Below are positions 25,253-34,455 of a stretch of DNA of 46,991 nt, piece by piece. How positions within the stretch are numbered: position 1 is the stretch's first letter; each line of letters opens with the position of its first letter. The notes under the pieces were generated by a model. It was not told where the DNA came from. It did no database searches and saw only the letters and a list, made by a program, of their open reading frames with translations. Made by a program: the position numbers and the translations under genes. The DNA is from an uncultured Porphyromonadaceae bacterium (lineage in GTDB: Bacteria; Bacteroidota; Bacteroidia; Bacteroidales; Muribaculaceae): positions 1 to 46,991 of the forward strand of contig URMA01000014.1 of the NCBI GenBank assembly GCA_900548875.1. The letters are read 5' to 3'.

Positions 25253-25882
25253 ATGAACGACAAGAAATATGTCATCACCGTTGGCCGTCAGTTTGGCAGC
25301 GGCGGACACGATATAGGACAAAAGCTGGCGCAAAAACTCGGCATAAAATTCTACGACAAAGAATTGCTTCTGGAAGCAGCCAAAGAAATAGGCATCAACC
25401 CCAACCTGCTGAAAAAGACGGATGAAAAATTGCCGTCGTTCTATATCAGCAACCTCTCCATGAATCTCGGCTTCTATATACAGCCCTTCACTTCATCGCC
25501 GACATCTTCCTACTACGACAATGTGCAGAAAGCCATCTGCGACATGATAAAAAACGTGGCCAAACGCGAATCATGTATCATCGTAGGACGCTGTGCCGAC
25601 TATCTGCTGCGCGACAATCCAAACTGCATCAACATCTTTATCAGTGCTTCACCCGAGGCCTGCGCAGAACGCATCGTGAAACGCATTCCCAACATCGACA
25701 TTGAGGAAGCCAAGGCATTGGCAAAAAAAGAGAACAAGCTCAGAGCCGAATACTACAATTTCTACACAGACAAGGAATGGGGACATTCCACCTCCTATGA
25801 TCTCTGTATCGATTCTTCAAGAATCAACGAAGAATCAGCCATCAACCTGATTATCGAATACGTCAAGGAACGGTTAAAATAA
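25253..25882 (+). CDS. Cytidylate kinase-like family protein (Cytidylate_kin2)
   Basis: P-loop nucleotide-binding protein of 209 residues. The N-terminal loop GRQFGSGGHDIGQKLA (11-26) is the variant Walker A of the Cytidylate_kin2 family, followed by KFYDKELLLEAAKEIG. The middle holds IIVGRCADYLLRDNPN and IFISASPEACAERIVKRI, and a lid-like Lys/Arg stretch (KKENKLRAEYYNFYTDKEWG). Family members are common in Bacteroidota and Firmicutes, and their phosphate acceptor is not established; a true CMP kinase (cmk) is usually encoded elsewhere. It has its own promoter and a strong downstream bidirectional terminator, so it is probably monocistronic. Confidence 0.9.
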   Translation: MNDKKYVITVGRQFGSGGHDIGQKLAQKLGIKFYDKELLLEAAKEIGINPNLLKKTDEKLPSFYISNLSMNLGFYIQPFTSSPTSSYYDNVQKAICDMIKNVAKRESCIIVGRCADYLLRDNPNCINIFISASPEACAERIVKRIPNIDIEEAKALAKKENKLRAEYYNFYTDKEWGHSTSYDLCIDSSRINEESAINLIIEYVKERLK

Positions 25883-25903
25883 CCATCGGACTCCTCCCGA
25901 CAC

Positions 25904-25946
25904 AAAATCGGCTGCATAGTTTCTTGCAAACTGTGCAGCCGATTTT
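25904..25946. terminator. Bidirectional terminator between convergent genes
   Basis: Arms of 19 bases, AAAATCGGCTGCATAGTTT (25904-25922) and AAACTGTGCAGCCGATTTT (25928-25946), with one mismatch. A/T runs at both ends let it work in either direction. Confidence 0.85.
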
Positions 25947-25980
25947 GCCATCAAAAAAATTCAATGTTCCGCACGAACGA

Positions 25981-26577
25981 TTATTTAGATTCGTCGCCCG
26001 TTATTTCCACTATCTCCACATCCTGTGCCGTTCCCGCATCTTCGGGATGGTTTTTCAGAAAATGACGGTATACAAGATACTCAAGCAATGAATTTACAGC
26101 ATATGCCATGAAGGATATACCGGTCACCAATACCAGCACACTCTCAATCCGCAATACGTCGGTCGAAAGGATTACGATACCGGCGGCAAGCATCAATGTC
26201 GGAATGACATAGCAGCCAATAGGAAAATGCACCTTACGGCTCCACGACAACAACGCCCACAATTTATAGACCGCACCTAAAATAAGTACGACCGCAAACG
26301 TATAGGCCGTAAAACCGACAAAAAACTGAGGTACGGCAACAAGCGCAATCCCCAGAATCAGTCCACCGACAATCGGCAAAACGGCAACTCCGCTAATCAT
26401 ACGCTTCTCCTGACGGGCAAACAGCGCAATCAAAGCCAAACAGCTTGGTACAATAAACACGATACCGACAATGATGATTATCATCTCCAGAATAGCTGCC
26501 CGATTATGAAGGATAACCAGCAACAAGCCAACGATAAAAACAAATACATTGGACAACAAAGGCAATTTAGATTTCAT
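25981..26577 (-). CDS. Multi-pass membrane protein, DUF308/HdeD-like
   Basis: 198 residues from the ATG chosen here, with six hydrophobic segments in three pairs (LLSNVFVFIVGLLLVIL, MIIIIVGIVFIVPSCLALIA, VAVLPIVGGLILGIALVAV and three more). The pattern and length recall HdeD/DUF308 proteins, whose E. coli member is tied to acid resistance. The match is by layout, not by clear motifs. The C-terminus is an acidic cytoplasmic tail. The frame can start at 26601 (MNFLKLQQM) or 26577 (MKSKLPLLSN); the second gives a cleaner membrane-protein N-terminus. Confidence 0.7.
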   Translation of the reverse strand: MKSKLPLLSNVFVFIVGLLLVILHNRAAILEMIIIIVGIVFIVPSCLALIALFARQEKRMISGVAVLPIVGGLILGIALVAVPQFFVGFTAYTFAVVLILGAVYKLWALLSWSRKVHFPIGCYVIPTLMLAAGIVILSTDVLRIESVLVLVTGISFMAYAVNSLLEYLVYRHFLKNHPEDAGTAQDVEIVEITGDESK

Positions 26578-26665
26578 TTGCTGTAATTTTAAAAAATTCA
26601 ATTTATGACGAAGTTACAAATAAATCCTCTTCCAATCAACACTCTCCCACTTTTTTATTTTCATC

Positions 26666-26697
26666 ATTGACAATAATCTCGTTTTTTCTTAAATTTG
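26666..26697 (+). promoter_or_regulatory. Promoter of the lipid kinase gene, near-leaderless
   Basis: ATTG (26666-26669), 20 bases, TAAATTTG (26690-26697), the latter an exact -7 box. The ATG at 26704 is only 6 bases past it, so the transcript should have almost no leader. Confidence 0.55.
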
Positions 26698-26703
26698 CAG
26701 ACA

Positions 26704-27675
26704 ATGGAGCAGAAAAAGAAAATATTGGTACTCATCAACCCCATTTCCGGGACTAACAACAAAGCGTATCTGCCTGAAACTGTCAACGAAACACTGAATC
26801 ATGAGATTTTCGACATTGAAATACGCTTTACACAACGCGCCAACCATGCCTATACACTTTCCCGCGATGCCAGTGACAAGGGATATTTTGGCGTGATTGC
26901 CATCGGAGGCGATGGGACAGTAAACGAAGTTGCCTCCGCCCTATGCCATTCACAAACAGCACTGGGAATCATTCCCAACGGTTCCGGCAACGGCCTTGCC
27001 CGCCATTTGAACATACCTCTCAACATCACCAAAGCACTGGAAATCATCAACGAGGTCAACATCCAAGCGTTCGACTACTGCACGGCCAACGAACATCCTT
27101 TTTTCTGCACATGCGGTGTTGGTTTCGACGCACAGGTCAGTGCAAAATTTGCCAAGGAAGGGAAACGCGGCCCCATTGGTTATGTAAAAAGTGCCGTATC
27201 CGAATATTTGAAATACCGTTCGAAAGAATACAAAATCACCACCCCCGACGGAATCATATCCGAACGGGCCTTTATCATCGCCTGCGGAAACGCCTCACAA
27301 TACGGCAACAATGCCTATATCACACCGAATGCCGACATGCAGGACGGATTGATTGACGTGACTGTCATTCTGCCCATCACGCCACTCGACACAGCCATGC
27401 TCGGACTGCTGCTTTTTTCAAAACATATTGACCAGGACACCAACATCATTTCTTTCCGTACCCCGTCGCTAAAAATCGAACGGGCCACGGAAGGCATCAT
27501 GCACATCGACGGAGAAACCATCATGATGCCGCGTGAAATCGACATACAATGCCACCCAAGAGGCCTTAAAGTTTTCGTCCCGACAAAAAGCTCGGAAAGA
27601 AACAATATTTTCAGTACAATCGGCAACGGATTCTGGGATTTTGTCAACTCAATCCGTACAGAATTGAACATTTGA
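26704..27675 (+). CDS. Diacylglycerol kinase family lipid kinase (DagK/YegS/LCB5)
   Basis: 323 residues from ATG 26704. The catalytic fold shows ILVLINPISGTNNK (nucleotide-binding loop), AIGGDGTVNEVASAL (the GGDGT signature) and IIPNGSGNGLARHL (substrate loop). The C-terminal beta-sandwich has YGNNAYITPNADMQDGLIDVTVI and a final MHIDGE motif. Members phosphorylate diacylglycerol, sphingoid bases or other lipids with ATP; the lipid cannot be inferred, though Bacteroidales make sphingolipids and a sphingoid substrate is possible. A TTG start at 26695 lies inside the -7 box and was rejected. Confidence 0.92.
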   Translation: MEQKKKILVLINPISGTNNKAYLPETVNETLNHEIFDIEIRFTQRANHAYTLSRDASDKGYFGVIAIGGDGTVNEVASALCHSQTALGIIPNGSGNGLARHLNIPLNITKALEIINEVNIQAFDYCTANEHPFFCTCGVGFDAQVSAKFAKEGKRGPIGYVKSAVSEYLKYRSKEYKITTPDGIISERAFIIACGNASQYGNNAYITPNADMQDGLIDVTVILPITPLDTAMLGLLLFSKHIDQDTNIISFRTPSLKIERATEGIMHIDGETIMMPREIDIQCHPRGLKVFVPTKSSERNNIFSTIGNGFWDFVNSIRTELNI

Positions 27676-27728
27676 CAGCAAAAAACGTCAGATGCCGAAA
27701 AAAACGATATGTTTTGCAACATTTTCCT

Positions 27729-27758
27729 TTTGTACTCTAAATATTTTACTTACATTCG
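27729..27758 (+). promoter_or_regulatory. Candidate promoter of the glycogen operon
   Basis: TTTG (27729-27732), 18 bases, TACATTCG (27751-27758). The spacing is one short and the -7 box has one mismatch. The expected leader before the debranching-enzyme ATG at 27813 is about 50 bases. Confidence 0.5.
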
Positions 27759-27812
27759 TGGCATATTAAGAACTTAACCATTATTTAATATAACTCCAAA
27801 ACACAATACAAT

Positions 27813-29756
27813 ATGAGTTACCTTAAATTTGATAAAAACCTGTTGATTAACCTTGACCAATCTCTCCAAAAGGAGATTCTTCGAACAAACAAAGCAGGAG
27901 CTTATCATTGCACGACAGTAACCGGTTGTAACACTCGTAAACAGCATGGCCTGCTGGTCATTCCCATCAAGGAGATGAACAACGACAATTTTGTGCTGCT
28001 TTCGTCATTGGATGAAACTGTGATACAACACGGTGCCCCATTCAATCTGGGAATACACCGTTACAAAAACGGTGTTTACAGTCCGAACGGACATAAATAT
28101 TTGAGAGAATTCAACTGTGACACAGTGCCCAGACTCACCTACCGCGTCGGTGGTGTTATCCTGACTAAAGAAAAGGTATTCGTGTCACACGAAAACAGAA
28201 TCCTCATCAAATACACATTGGTTGAAGCACACTCTCCTACAACACTCCAGTTCCAACCTTTCCTGGCATTCCGAAATGCCGCAAGCCTATGCATGGAAAA
28301 CAACCAGTTGGACACGACCTATGAAGAGACTGAAAACGGAGTATCATTCTGCCTGTACAAAGGATATCCACGCCTTTACATGCAATTCAACCACAAAGCG
28401 GAATTCGTCTACGAACCGCACTGGTACAACGGAATTGAATACATTAAGGACCTTGCTCGCGAAGAAGCCTTCAGTGAAGACCTTTGGGTACCGGGGTATT
28501 TCAAACTTCCAATCAAAAAAGGCGAATCCATCATATTCTCTGCAAGTACCGAACCGGCCAAGCCCAGAAGTTTTGCAACAACATTCGACAAAGAAGCGGA
28601 AGACAGAACCAAACGTACAAGTTTCTACAACTGCCTGAAGAATTCAGCCGAACAATGCTATCTGAAAGACGGCGACAACTATTACATGCTTGCAGGATAT
28701 CCATGGTTTAAAATCATTGCCCGTGACCTTTTCGTGGCTCTTCCCGGCGCAACATTGGCTATTGACCACCGCGAGGACTACGAGAAAATGATGAAAACTG
28801 CGTTGGATGCCTTACATAAATACATCCAAACAGGAGAAACGGACAAAACCATCCAAGACATCGATTTGCCAGACATCCCGCTGTGGGCCGTATGGTGCAT
28901 ACAACAATATTACAAATTCTTCGGAGCATCGGAAACGATTGAAAAATACGGTGACACACTGGAAGAAATCATCAACTTCATTTTCGACGAGAAGCAAAAG
29001 AATTTGTATATCAACGAAGACGGTCTGCTTTCCTCCAACGGCACCATCGAATCCGTTACGTGGATGGACTCCACCTTCAACGGCAAACCGCTGCTGCCCC
29101 GCACGGGATACATTCTTGAATTCAATGCGCTATGGTACAACGCGCTGATGTTCGCCGTCACACTTTTCAAAGAAAATGAAAAGCAGCCGGAACGCCTCCA
29201 GGAATGGGAAGCCCTGGCTGAACGTCTGAAACCGGCGTTCATCAAAACATTCATGAACGACTACGGTTATCTGTACGATTATGTGGACGGTACATACACG
29301 GACCTGAGCGTTCGCCCGAATATGATTATCGCCGCCGGCTGCGACTTCTCGCCGCTTGACAGAGTTCAGCGCAAGAAAATTCTCGACATCGTCACCCGCG
29401 AACTGCTGACACCAATGGGACTTCGCTCCCTCAGTCCGAAAAGCTACGGCTACAATCCGTTCTTTGAAGGAAATCCGGAAAGAAGAGCCCAGGTATATTT
29501 CAACGGTCCTACACGCCCGTGGCTTACAGGCTTCTACACCGACGCCTATCTGAAAGTGTTTGGCCGCAGCGGCGTAGCGTTCCTCCGCAGAATGCTTATC
29601 GGCTATGAAGACGACATGACTAAAGGTTGCATCGGCTCGCTGTCTGAACTCTACGACGGCAATCCGCCCTACACAGGTCACGGTGCCATCAGCTTTGCTC
29701 CCAATATCGGAGAAGTGTTGCGCGCCCTCTATGCTATAAAAAGTTTTGAAGTTTAA
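27813..29756 (+). CDS. Glycogen debranching enzyme, GH133 (amylo-alpha-1,6-glucosidase)
   Basis: Hydrolyses alpha-1,6 branch points of glycogen in the cytoplasm. 647 residues, normal for the bacterial/archaeal single-activity type. N-terminal GDE domain (about 15-230: TNKAGAYHCTTVTGCNTRKQ, HGLLVIP). The C-terminal (alpha/alpha)6 domain from about 290 carries AGYPWFKIIARDLFVALPG, where most relatives have WGRD, so the Gly-Arg-Asp is Ala-Arg-Asp here. It continues with SVTWMDSTFNGKPLLPRTGY, EFNALWYNAL and GPTRPWLTGFYTDAYL. First of three genes in one direction (gaps 23 and 12 bases) making a compact glycogen operon. Confidence 0.93.
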   Translation: MSYLKFDKNLLINLDQSLQKEILRTNKAGAYHCTTVTGCNTRKQHGLLVIPIKEMNNDNFVLLSSLDETVIQHGAPFNLGIHRYKNGVYSPNGHKYLREFNCDTVPRLTYRVGGVILTKEKVFVSHENRILIKYTLVEAHSPTTLQFQPFLAFRNAASLCMENNQLDTTYEETENGVSFCLYKGYPRLYMQFNHKAEFVYEPHWYNGIEYIKDLAREEAFSEDLWVPGYFKLPIKKGESIIFSASTEPAKPRSFATTFDKEAEDRTKRTSFYNCLKNSAEQCYLKDGDNYYMLAGYPWFKIIARDLFVALPGATLAIDHREDYEKMMKTALDALHKYIQTGETDKTIQDIDLPDIPLWAVWCIQQYYKFFGASETIEKYGDTLEEIINFIFDEKQKNLYINEDGLLSSNGTIESVTWMDSTFNGKPLLPRTGYILEFNALWYNALMFAVTLFKENEKQPERLQEWEALAERLKPAFIKTFMNDYGYLYDYVDGTYTDLSVRPNMIIAAGCDFSPLDRVQRKKILDIVTRELLTPMGLRSLSPKSYGYNPFFEGNPERRAQVYFNGPTRPWLTGFYTDAYLKVFGRSGVAFLRRMLIGYEDDMTKGCIGSLSELYDGNPPYTGHGAISFAPNIGEVLRALYAIKSFEV

Positions 29757-29779
29757 CATCCAAGATATTCCTTTCTAAT

Positions 29780-31039
29780 ATGAAAGCACTAATGTTCGGG
29801 TGGGAATTTCCACCCCATATCCTTGGAGGACTGGGAACGGCAAGCTACGGCCTGACCAAAGGGATGGCCGAAAACGGCAATATGGATATCACGTTTGTCA
29901 TACCCAAACCTTACGGAGATGAAGATAAAAGTTTTGCAAAAATAATCGGAGCAGGCAATACGCCTATTGCCTGGAGAGATACCGACTGGGATTATGTACA
30001 GTCAAGAATCGGCAATGTAATGGATCCGCAATTATATTTCGATTTGCGCTCACACATCTATGCCGACTTCAACTATATGAATGTCAACGACCTGGGCTGC
30101 ATCGAATTTTCAGGCCGATATCCAGACAATCTGTTGGAAGAAATCAACAACTATTCCATCGTGGCCGGAGTGATAGCCCGCACCCTTGACTTCGACATCA
30201 TCCATTCACACGACTGGTTGACCTATCCCGCCGGCATTCACGCCAAACAAGTGTCGGGAAAACCTCTGGTAATCCACGTCCACGCTACCGACTTCGACCG
30301 CTCACGTGGAAATGTAAATCCGACAGTGTTCAACATCGAACGCGACGGTATGCTCAATGCCGACCATATCATTACCGTGAGCAACCTGACCCGCCGTACC
30401 GTCATTGAAAAATACGGTATCGACCCGGCCAAAGTCACCACGGTTCACAATGCAGTTGAACCGCTGAGCGAAGAGCTGAAGCATCTGGAAGTACCCAAAA
30501 TGAAGGAAAAAGTGGTTACTTTCCTGGGACGCATTACCATGCAGAAAGGCCCTGAATACTTTGTGGAAGCAGCAGCCAAAGTTCTGCAAAAAGTACATAA
30601 TGTCCGTTTTGTTATGGCAGGAAGCGGCGACATGATGGAAAAGATGATAAACCTTGTCGCAGAAAAAGACATCGCCGACCGTTTCCATTTCACAGGATTC
30701 CTGAAAGGAAAGCAGGTATACGAAATGCTGAAAGCATCCGACGTTTACATAATGCCGTCAGTATCCGAACCTTTTGGAATTTCTCCATTGGAAGCGATGC
30801 AGATGGGAGTGCCTTCCATCATTTCCAAACAGTCGGGTTGTGCTGAAATCCTCAACCACGTCATCAAGACCGACTTCTGGGATATTGATGCCATGGCCGA
30901 CGCCATCTATTCCATCATTACCTATCCGGCCATGTACAACCAACTTCATGAAGAAGGCCTGGCCGAAGTGAACGAAATCCAATGGAAAAAAGCCGGCAAA
31001 AAAGTTATTGACATTTACAACCGATTATTAAACAAATAA
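29780..31039 (+). CDS. Glycosyltransferase of the GT4/GT5 fold, probable glycogen synthase
   Basis: 419 residues with a GT-B fold. The N-terminus MKALMFGWEFPPHILGGLGT resembles the starch/glycogen synthase opening. HSHDWLTYPAGIHA (about 147-160) and FLGRITMQKGPEYF (donor domain) follow, then the E-x7-E motif EPFGISPLEAMQMGVPSI, typical of GT4 with the sugar-nucleotide phosphate contact. Position between a debranching enzyme and a GH57 amylase suggests it builds the alpha-1,4 chain of glycogen from ADP- or UDP-glucose. The donor sugar is not proven. Retaining mechanism by family. Confidence 0.88.
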   Translation: MKALMFGWEFPPHILGGLGTASYGLTKGMAENGNMDITFVIPKPYGDEDKSFAKIIGAGNTPIAWRDTDWDYVQSRIGNVMDPQLYFDLRSHIYADFNYMNVNDLGCIEFSGRYPDNLLEEINNYSIVAGVIARTLDFDIIHSHDWLTYPAGIHAKQVSGKPLVIHVHATDFDRSRGNVNPTVFNIERDGMLNADHIITVSNLTRRTVIEKYGIDPAKVTTVHNAVEPLSEELKHLEVPKMKEKVVTFLGRITMQKGPEYFVEAAAKVLQKVHNVRFVMAGSGDMMEKMINLVAEKDIADRFHFTGFLKGKQVYEMLKASDVYIMPSVSEPFGISPLEAMQMGVPSIISKQSGCAEILNHVIKTDFWDIDAMADAIYSIITYPAMYNQLHEEGLAEVNEIQWKKAGKKVIDIYNRLLNK

Positions 31040-31051
31040 AAGACTACTACT

Positions 31052-32443
31052 ATGAGCGCAGTATGTTTATTTTTCCAAATACATCAACCATTCAGACTCA
31101 AACGTTACCGCTTCTTTGATATTGGTAACGACCACTATTATTTCGACGATTTCGGAAACGATGAAATCATCACACGCATTGCACAAAGATCCTATCTTCC
31201 TGCAAACGAACTGCTCCTGCAAATGATTCAAGACAGCAACAAGCGGTTCAAAGTTGCCTTCTCCATCACTGGAACAGCATTGGAACAATTCCAACTCTAT
31301 GTTCCTGAATTCATCGACTCCATGAAGAAGTTGGCAGATACAGGCTGTGTAGAATTCGTATCCGAAACATACAACCACTCTTTGGCATCACTCTCCAATG
31401 TCGACGAGTTCAAAAAGCAAGTCGAGAAACACGACAAGCTCATCTACGAACTTTTCGGACAGAAGCCGAAGGTGTTCCGCAACACTGAATTGATTTACAA
31501 CGACGAAATCGGTGCCACCATTGCAGAAATGGGCTTCAAGGGCGTGCTGACAGAAGGTGCCAAGCACATTTTAGGATGGAAATCGCCTAACTACATGTAC
31601 TCGGCTGCAAGCGCTCCCAAGATGAAACTTCTTCTCCGCAATGCAAAATTGTCGGACGACTTGTCGCTCCGTTTCTCCGACAGCAACTGGCACGAATTTC
31701 CGCTGACTGCCGACAAATATATTTCGTGGATTGCACAAAGCCCGAAAGAAGAACAAATTATCAACATAGCCATGAGCTACGAAGTATTGGGCGAAATCCA
31801 TCCTCGTGAAACCGGCATATTTGACTTCTTCAAGGCTCTTCCACGATTTGCTGAAGAAAAAGGCGTTGAATTCTGGACACCTTCCGAAGCAATTGCAAAA
31901 TTGAATCCGGTTGCTGAAATCACAGTTACTCACCCTATTTCCTGCAACGACGAAGAAAGAGGCGTAAGCGCATGGCTGGGCAATCAATTGCAGAATGAGG
32001 CATTCAATAAACTTTATTCGGTAGCAGAACGTATTCATCTGTGCAGCGATCCACGCCTGCAACAAGACTGGTGCTACCTGCAATCGTCTGACCATTTCTT
32101 CTATATGAGCACGAAACACTTCGGAGACGGTTGTGCATTGTTCAGCCCGTATGAATCACCTTATATGGCATTTACCAACTACATGAACGTATTGGGCGAC
32201 TTCATTGTACGCGTTGAAGAACAATTCCCGCTCACCATTGAGAATGAAGAATTGAACGCTTTGCTGACTACTATCAAGAATCAGTCGAGCGAAATCGAAA
32301 TGCTCAACAAGGAACTTAGCACACTGAAGACTTCCATTGAAAACAATGAAGGAACAGCAGCAGGGACAACAGCAGAAGCTAAACCCAAGAAAGCTCCAGC
32401 CCGCAAGAAAACGACGACTAAAAAGGCTGTTCCCAAAGAGTAA
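31052..32443 (+). CDS. GH57 glycoside hydrolase (alpha-amylase type) with Lys/Ala-rich tail
   Basis: 463 residues. GH57 features: FQIHQPFRLKRY (the first conserved region with His-Gln-Pro), FSITGTALEQ, YNHSLASL, and the nucleophile region FRNTELIYND (Glu in NTELIYND). SYEVLGEIHPRETGIFDFFKALP follows. The family acts on alpha-1,4 or 1,6 glucans, and relatives include 4-alpha-glucanotransferases and branching enzymes, so the activity could be chain trimming or branching. The last 60 residues form a helix rich in Glu/Leu and then a basic tail (AKPKKAPARKKTTTKKAVPK), unusual for the family. Third gene of the glycogen operon, followed by a strong terminator. Confidence 0.9.
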   Translation: MSAVCLFFQIHQPFRLKRYRFFDIGNDHYYFDDFGNDEIITRIAQRSYLPANELLLQMIQDSNKRFKVAFSITGTALEQFQLYVPEFIDSMKKLADTGCVEFVSETYNHSLASLSNVDEFKKQVEKHDKLIYELFGQKPKVFRNTELIYNDEIGATIAEMGFKGVLTEGAKHILGWKSPNYMYSAASAPKMKLLLRNAKLSDDLSLRFSDSNWHEFPLTADKYISWIAQSPKEEQIINIAMSYEVLGEIHPRETGIFDFFKALPRFAEEKGVEFWTPSEAIAKLNPVAEITVTHPISCNDEERGVSAWLGNQLQNEAFNKLYSVAERIHLCSDPRLQQDWCYLQSSDHFFYMSTKHFGDGCALFSPYESPYMAFTNYMNVLGDFIVRVEEQFPLTIENEELNALLTTIKNQSSEIEMLNKELSTLKTSIENNEGTAAGTTAEAKPKKAPARKKTTTKKAVPKE

Positions 32444-32471
32444 CAACTGAACATACAGTAGTCTTTAATAG

Positions 32472-32511
32472 AAACGACAGCGTTATGGCCAATCATAGCG
32501 CTGTCGTTTTT
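32472..32511 (+). terminator. Intrinsic terminator of the glycogen operon
   Basis: Arms AAACGACAGCG (32472-32482) and CGCTGTCGTTT (32499-32509), 11 bp, with TTTTT at the end. Confidence 0.85.
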
Positions 32512-32520
32512 ATATGCCCA

Positions 32521-32556
32521 AGAAAAATGGAGCTTGACGCAAAGCCAAACTCCATT
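32521..32556 (-). terminator. Intrinsic terminator after the WG-repeat gene
   Basis: Arms AATGGAG (32526-32532) and CTCCATT (32550-32556) with extra A/T pairs. On the minus strand TTTTTC follows. It is 12 bases past the stop at 32569. Confidence 0.65.
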
Positions 32557-32568
32557 CATTTATTTACA

Positions 32569-34209
32569 TTAGTTCCAATCTTCGATAGAATTGTATGGAA
32601 TCTCTTTCCCCCACTTGCTTTTTGCCATTTCCCTAATACGTTTCATCTCGCTTTGCGCATGTCTTTTGTCTTTTTCCTCATAACCATTTTGATACTGTCC
32701 GTTAAGATTTTTCATCTGCATCAAGTCAGAGGCCCATTTATTATACGTATTGCGCAATGTGTTATAATTTCTTTGATCCGCACCCGTCATTGTTGCTGAA
32801 GAATCACCATTCTTTGAAGACCCTGAGGATGCACCTGAAGAGATGTCTCTTTGACCCGACACATTCAAACCAGACGAAGAAGACTGGCCACTCACAACAA
32901 CTGCTGCCATTGAATTGAGTATCGATGAGAACGAATTTCCAATCTTGTCAAGTCTTGCGTTTCGTTCTATGCTATGCTGTGTCTGTTCTACAGCATTTTC
33001 ATAAGCATTCAATGCATTCTTGGCCTTCTCAATTCTATTGCTCACTTCATCGTATGCAGCCTTGTTTTCCGTTTCTTTTGCCATTTCCAACAATGTAGCA
33101 TAATATTCCAAGTTACTTTGGAACAAATCTATATTATAACTGGCAGTACCATCCAATACATCCTCGTCAGATACATAGCCGGACTCCGCATCCAACCAAA
33201 ATCTTCCATGCACCTTTCTTTGGTCCATCAAAGTCAAATAAGCGTACACGTCGTAGGGATTCCGCTGCAAGCGGAAATAAGGAGAATCATAAACCAACGG
33301 GGTACTGATGAACCCATAATCCGTGACAATACTTGGCAGACCGCTCACAATGAGCGTATCGCCCTGCATCGGCTCAAGTTTACCATTTTTATACCCGAAA
33401 TAAACCTCTCTCGGTTTTTGCATCTGCTCAATTGTCATATCCGAATCTGAATAAGGCATGACATAATTCATGAATAATGTATTTTCCATTGTAGCGTTAC
33501 GTGCTTTTGAGCGTTGGCTTCTAAGCCTGTTACGAGCTGTTTGGTCGGCATCTATTGCTTTTGCATAATCCTTGACCGCGTTTTTATAAATCTTCTTATA
33601 TTTCTTATCCTTTTTTACTGCAATGAACTGATCAAACGAAACGATGTCAGACACGACTGTTTCACCACATATATTCAACAGTTTACATGCTCCATCCTTT
33701 TTCACAAGAAAATAATGGTCAAATAGCAACGCAAAAGATTTATACTGTTCCTTCTTTTTTATATCCAAGTCATCATTGTCGAATATTTTATCATACACTT
33801 CATCATACAGAGCAGGTACAAGCACACAACCATCGACAGTGCAAACGCCCCACTTGCCACCGTCCAGGAATTTATAAAAAACAGGGGAATTATATTCAAT
33901 CGAACTCTCATAGCCTTTATTAAAAGTTGTTTCACAATATTGATCAGGGAAACGGGCAATAGAGTCACAAAAAGGTTCTGAAATAATCTTCCACACATTG
34001 GCAAATCCGCACCGTCCGTTCTTTTTATAAGAAAATATGCCTTCTCCACTAATACCTGCCACGCCATCAAATCGAGGAAGTACACAAGGCTCACCATTAT
34101 ATGTCACACCCCATTTACCATTCTCTTGATAAAATCCATACCCCTGTCCGAACGCAAAACTCACATTTAAACACAAAATAATAATTCCCAATAAAATAAC
34201 CTTTTTCAT
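32569..34209 (-). CDS. Exported WG-repeat protein with coiled-coil C-terminal half
   Basis: 546 residues. The signal peptide MKKVILLGIIILCLNVSFAF is cut near GQG (about 22). Three WG-type beta repeats follow (NGKWGVTYNGEPCVLPRFDG, NGRCGFANVWKIISEPFCD, GGKWGVCTVDGCVLVPALYD), covering about 30-150. The middle is unassigned. Residues about 370-425 look coiled-coil, then a Ser/Gly-rich linker (about 435-475) leads to a helical charged end. WG repeats usually mediate binding of peptide or glycan; no enzymatic motif is visible. Codons look more AT-rich than those of the neighbouring glycogen and transketolase genes. An AT-rich, gene-free region lies upstream. Function unknown. Confidence 0.8.
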   Translation of the reverse strand: MKKVILLGIIILCLNVSFAFGQGYGFYQENGKWGVTYNGEPCVLPRFDGVAGISGEGIFSYKKNGRCGFANVWKIISEPFCDSIARFPDQYCETTFNKGYESSIEYNSPVFYKFLDGGKWGVCTVDGCVLVPALYDEVYDKIFDNDDLDIKKKEQYKSFALLFDHYFLVKKDGACKLLNICGETVVSDIVSFDQFIAVKKDKKYKKIYKNAVKDYAKAIDADQTARNRLRSQRSKARNATMENTLFMNYVMPYSDSDMTIEQMQKPREVYFGYKNGKLEPMQGDTLIVSGLPSIVTDYGFISTPLVYDSPYFRLQRNPYDVYAYLTLMDQRKVHGRFWLDAESGYVSDEDVLDGTASYNIDLFQSNLEYYATLLEMAKETENKAAYDEVSNRIEKAKNALNAYENAVEQTQHSIERNARLDKIGNSFSSILNSMAAVVVSGQSSSSGLNVSGQRDISSGASSGSSKNGDSSATMTGADQRNYNTLRNTYNKWASDLMQMKNLNGQYQNGYEEKDKRHAQSEMKRIREMAKSKWGKEIPYNSIEDWN

Positions 34210-34455
34210 GTCGTTCTATTTAGTATTAATCCGAAACCGTATTACTTAACTTTAACCGGTTTCTATCATTTTTATATTGTTAAATATATATACTTATATA
34301 CCTTATCGTACCAACAGCTTTAGACCGTAACAATAGATTGAATTACTTGAAAAGTAGGCAATCCATTATACAAAACCATTAATACAATAAGGTATATAAA
34401 AAAGTATCGCTGATTATTTTCACAAAAAAGCTTTATGAAAATGTTGTATTCAACA
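34210..34455. other. AT-rich region with a distant inverted repeat
   Basis: No gene. Arms TATATACCTTAT (34295-34306) and ATAAGGTATATA (34387-34398) are exact 12-base inverses, 80 bases apart. They could be an operator pair, but arms this AT-rich may be chance. The end of transketolase (34456) lies just beyond. Confidence 0.4.
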
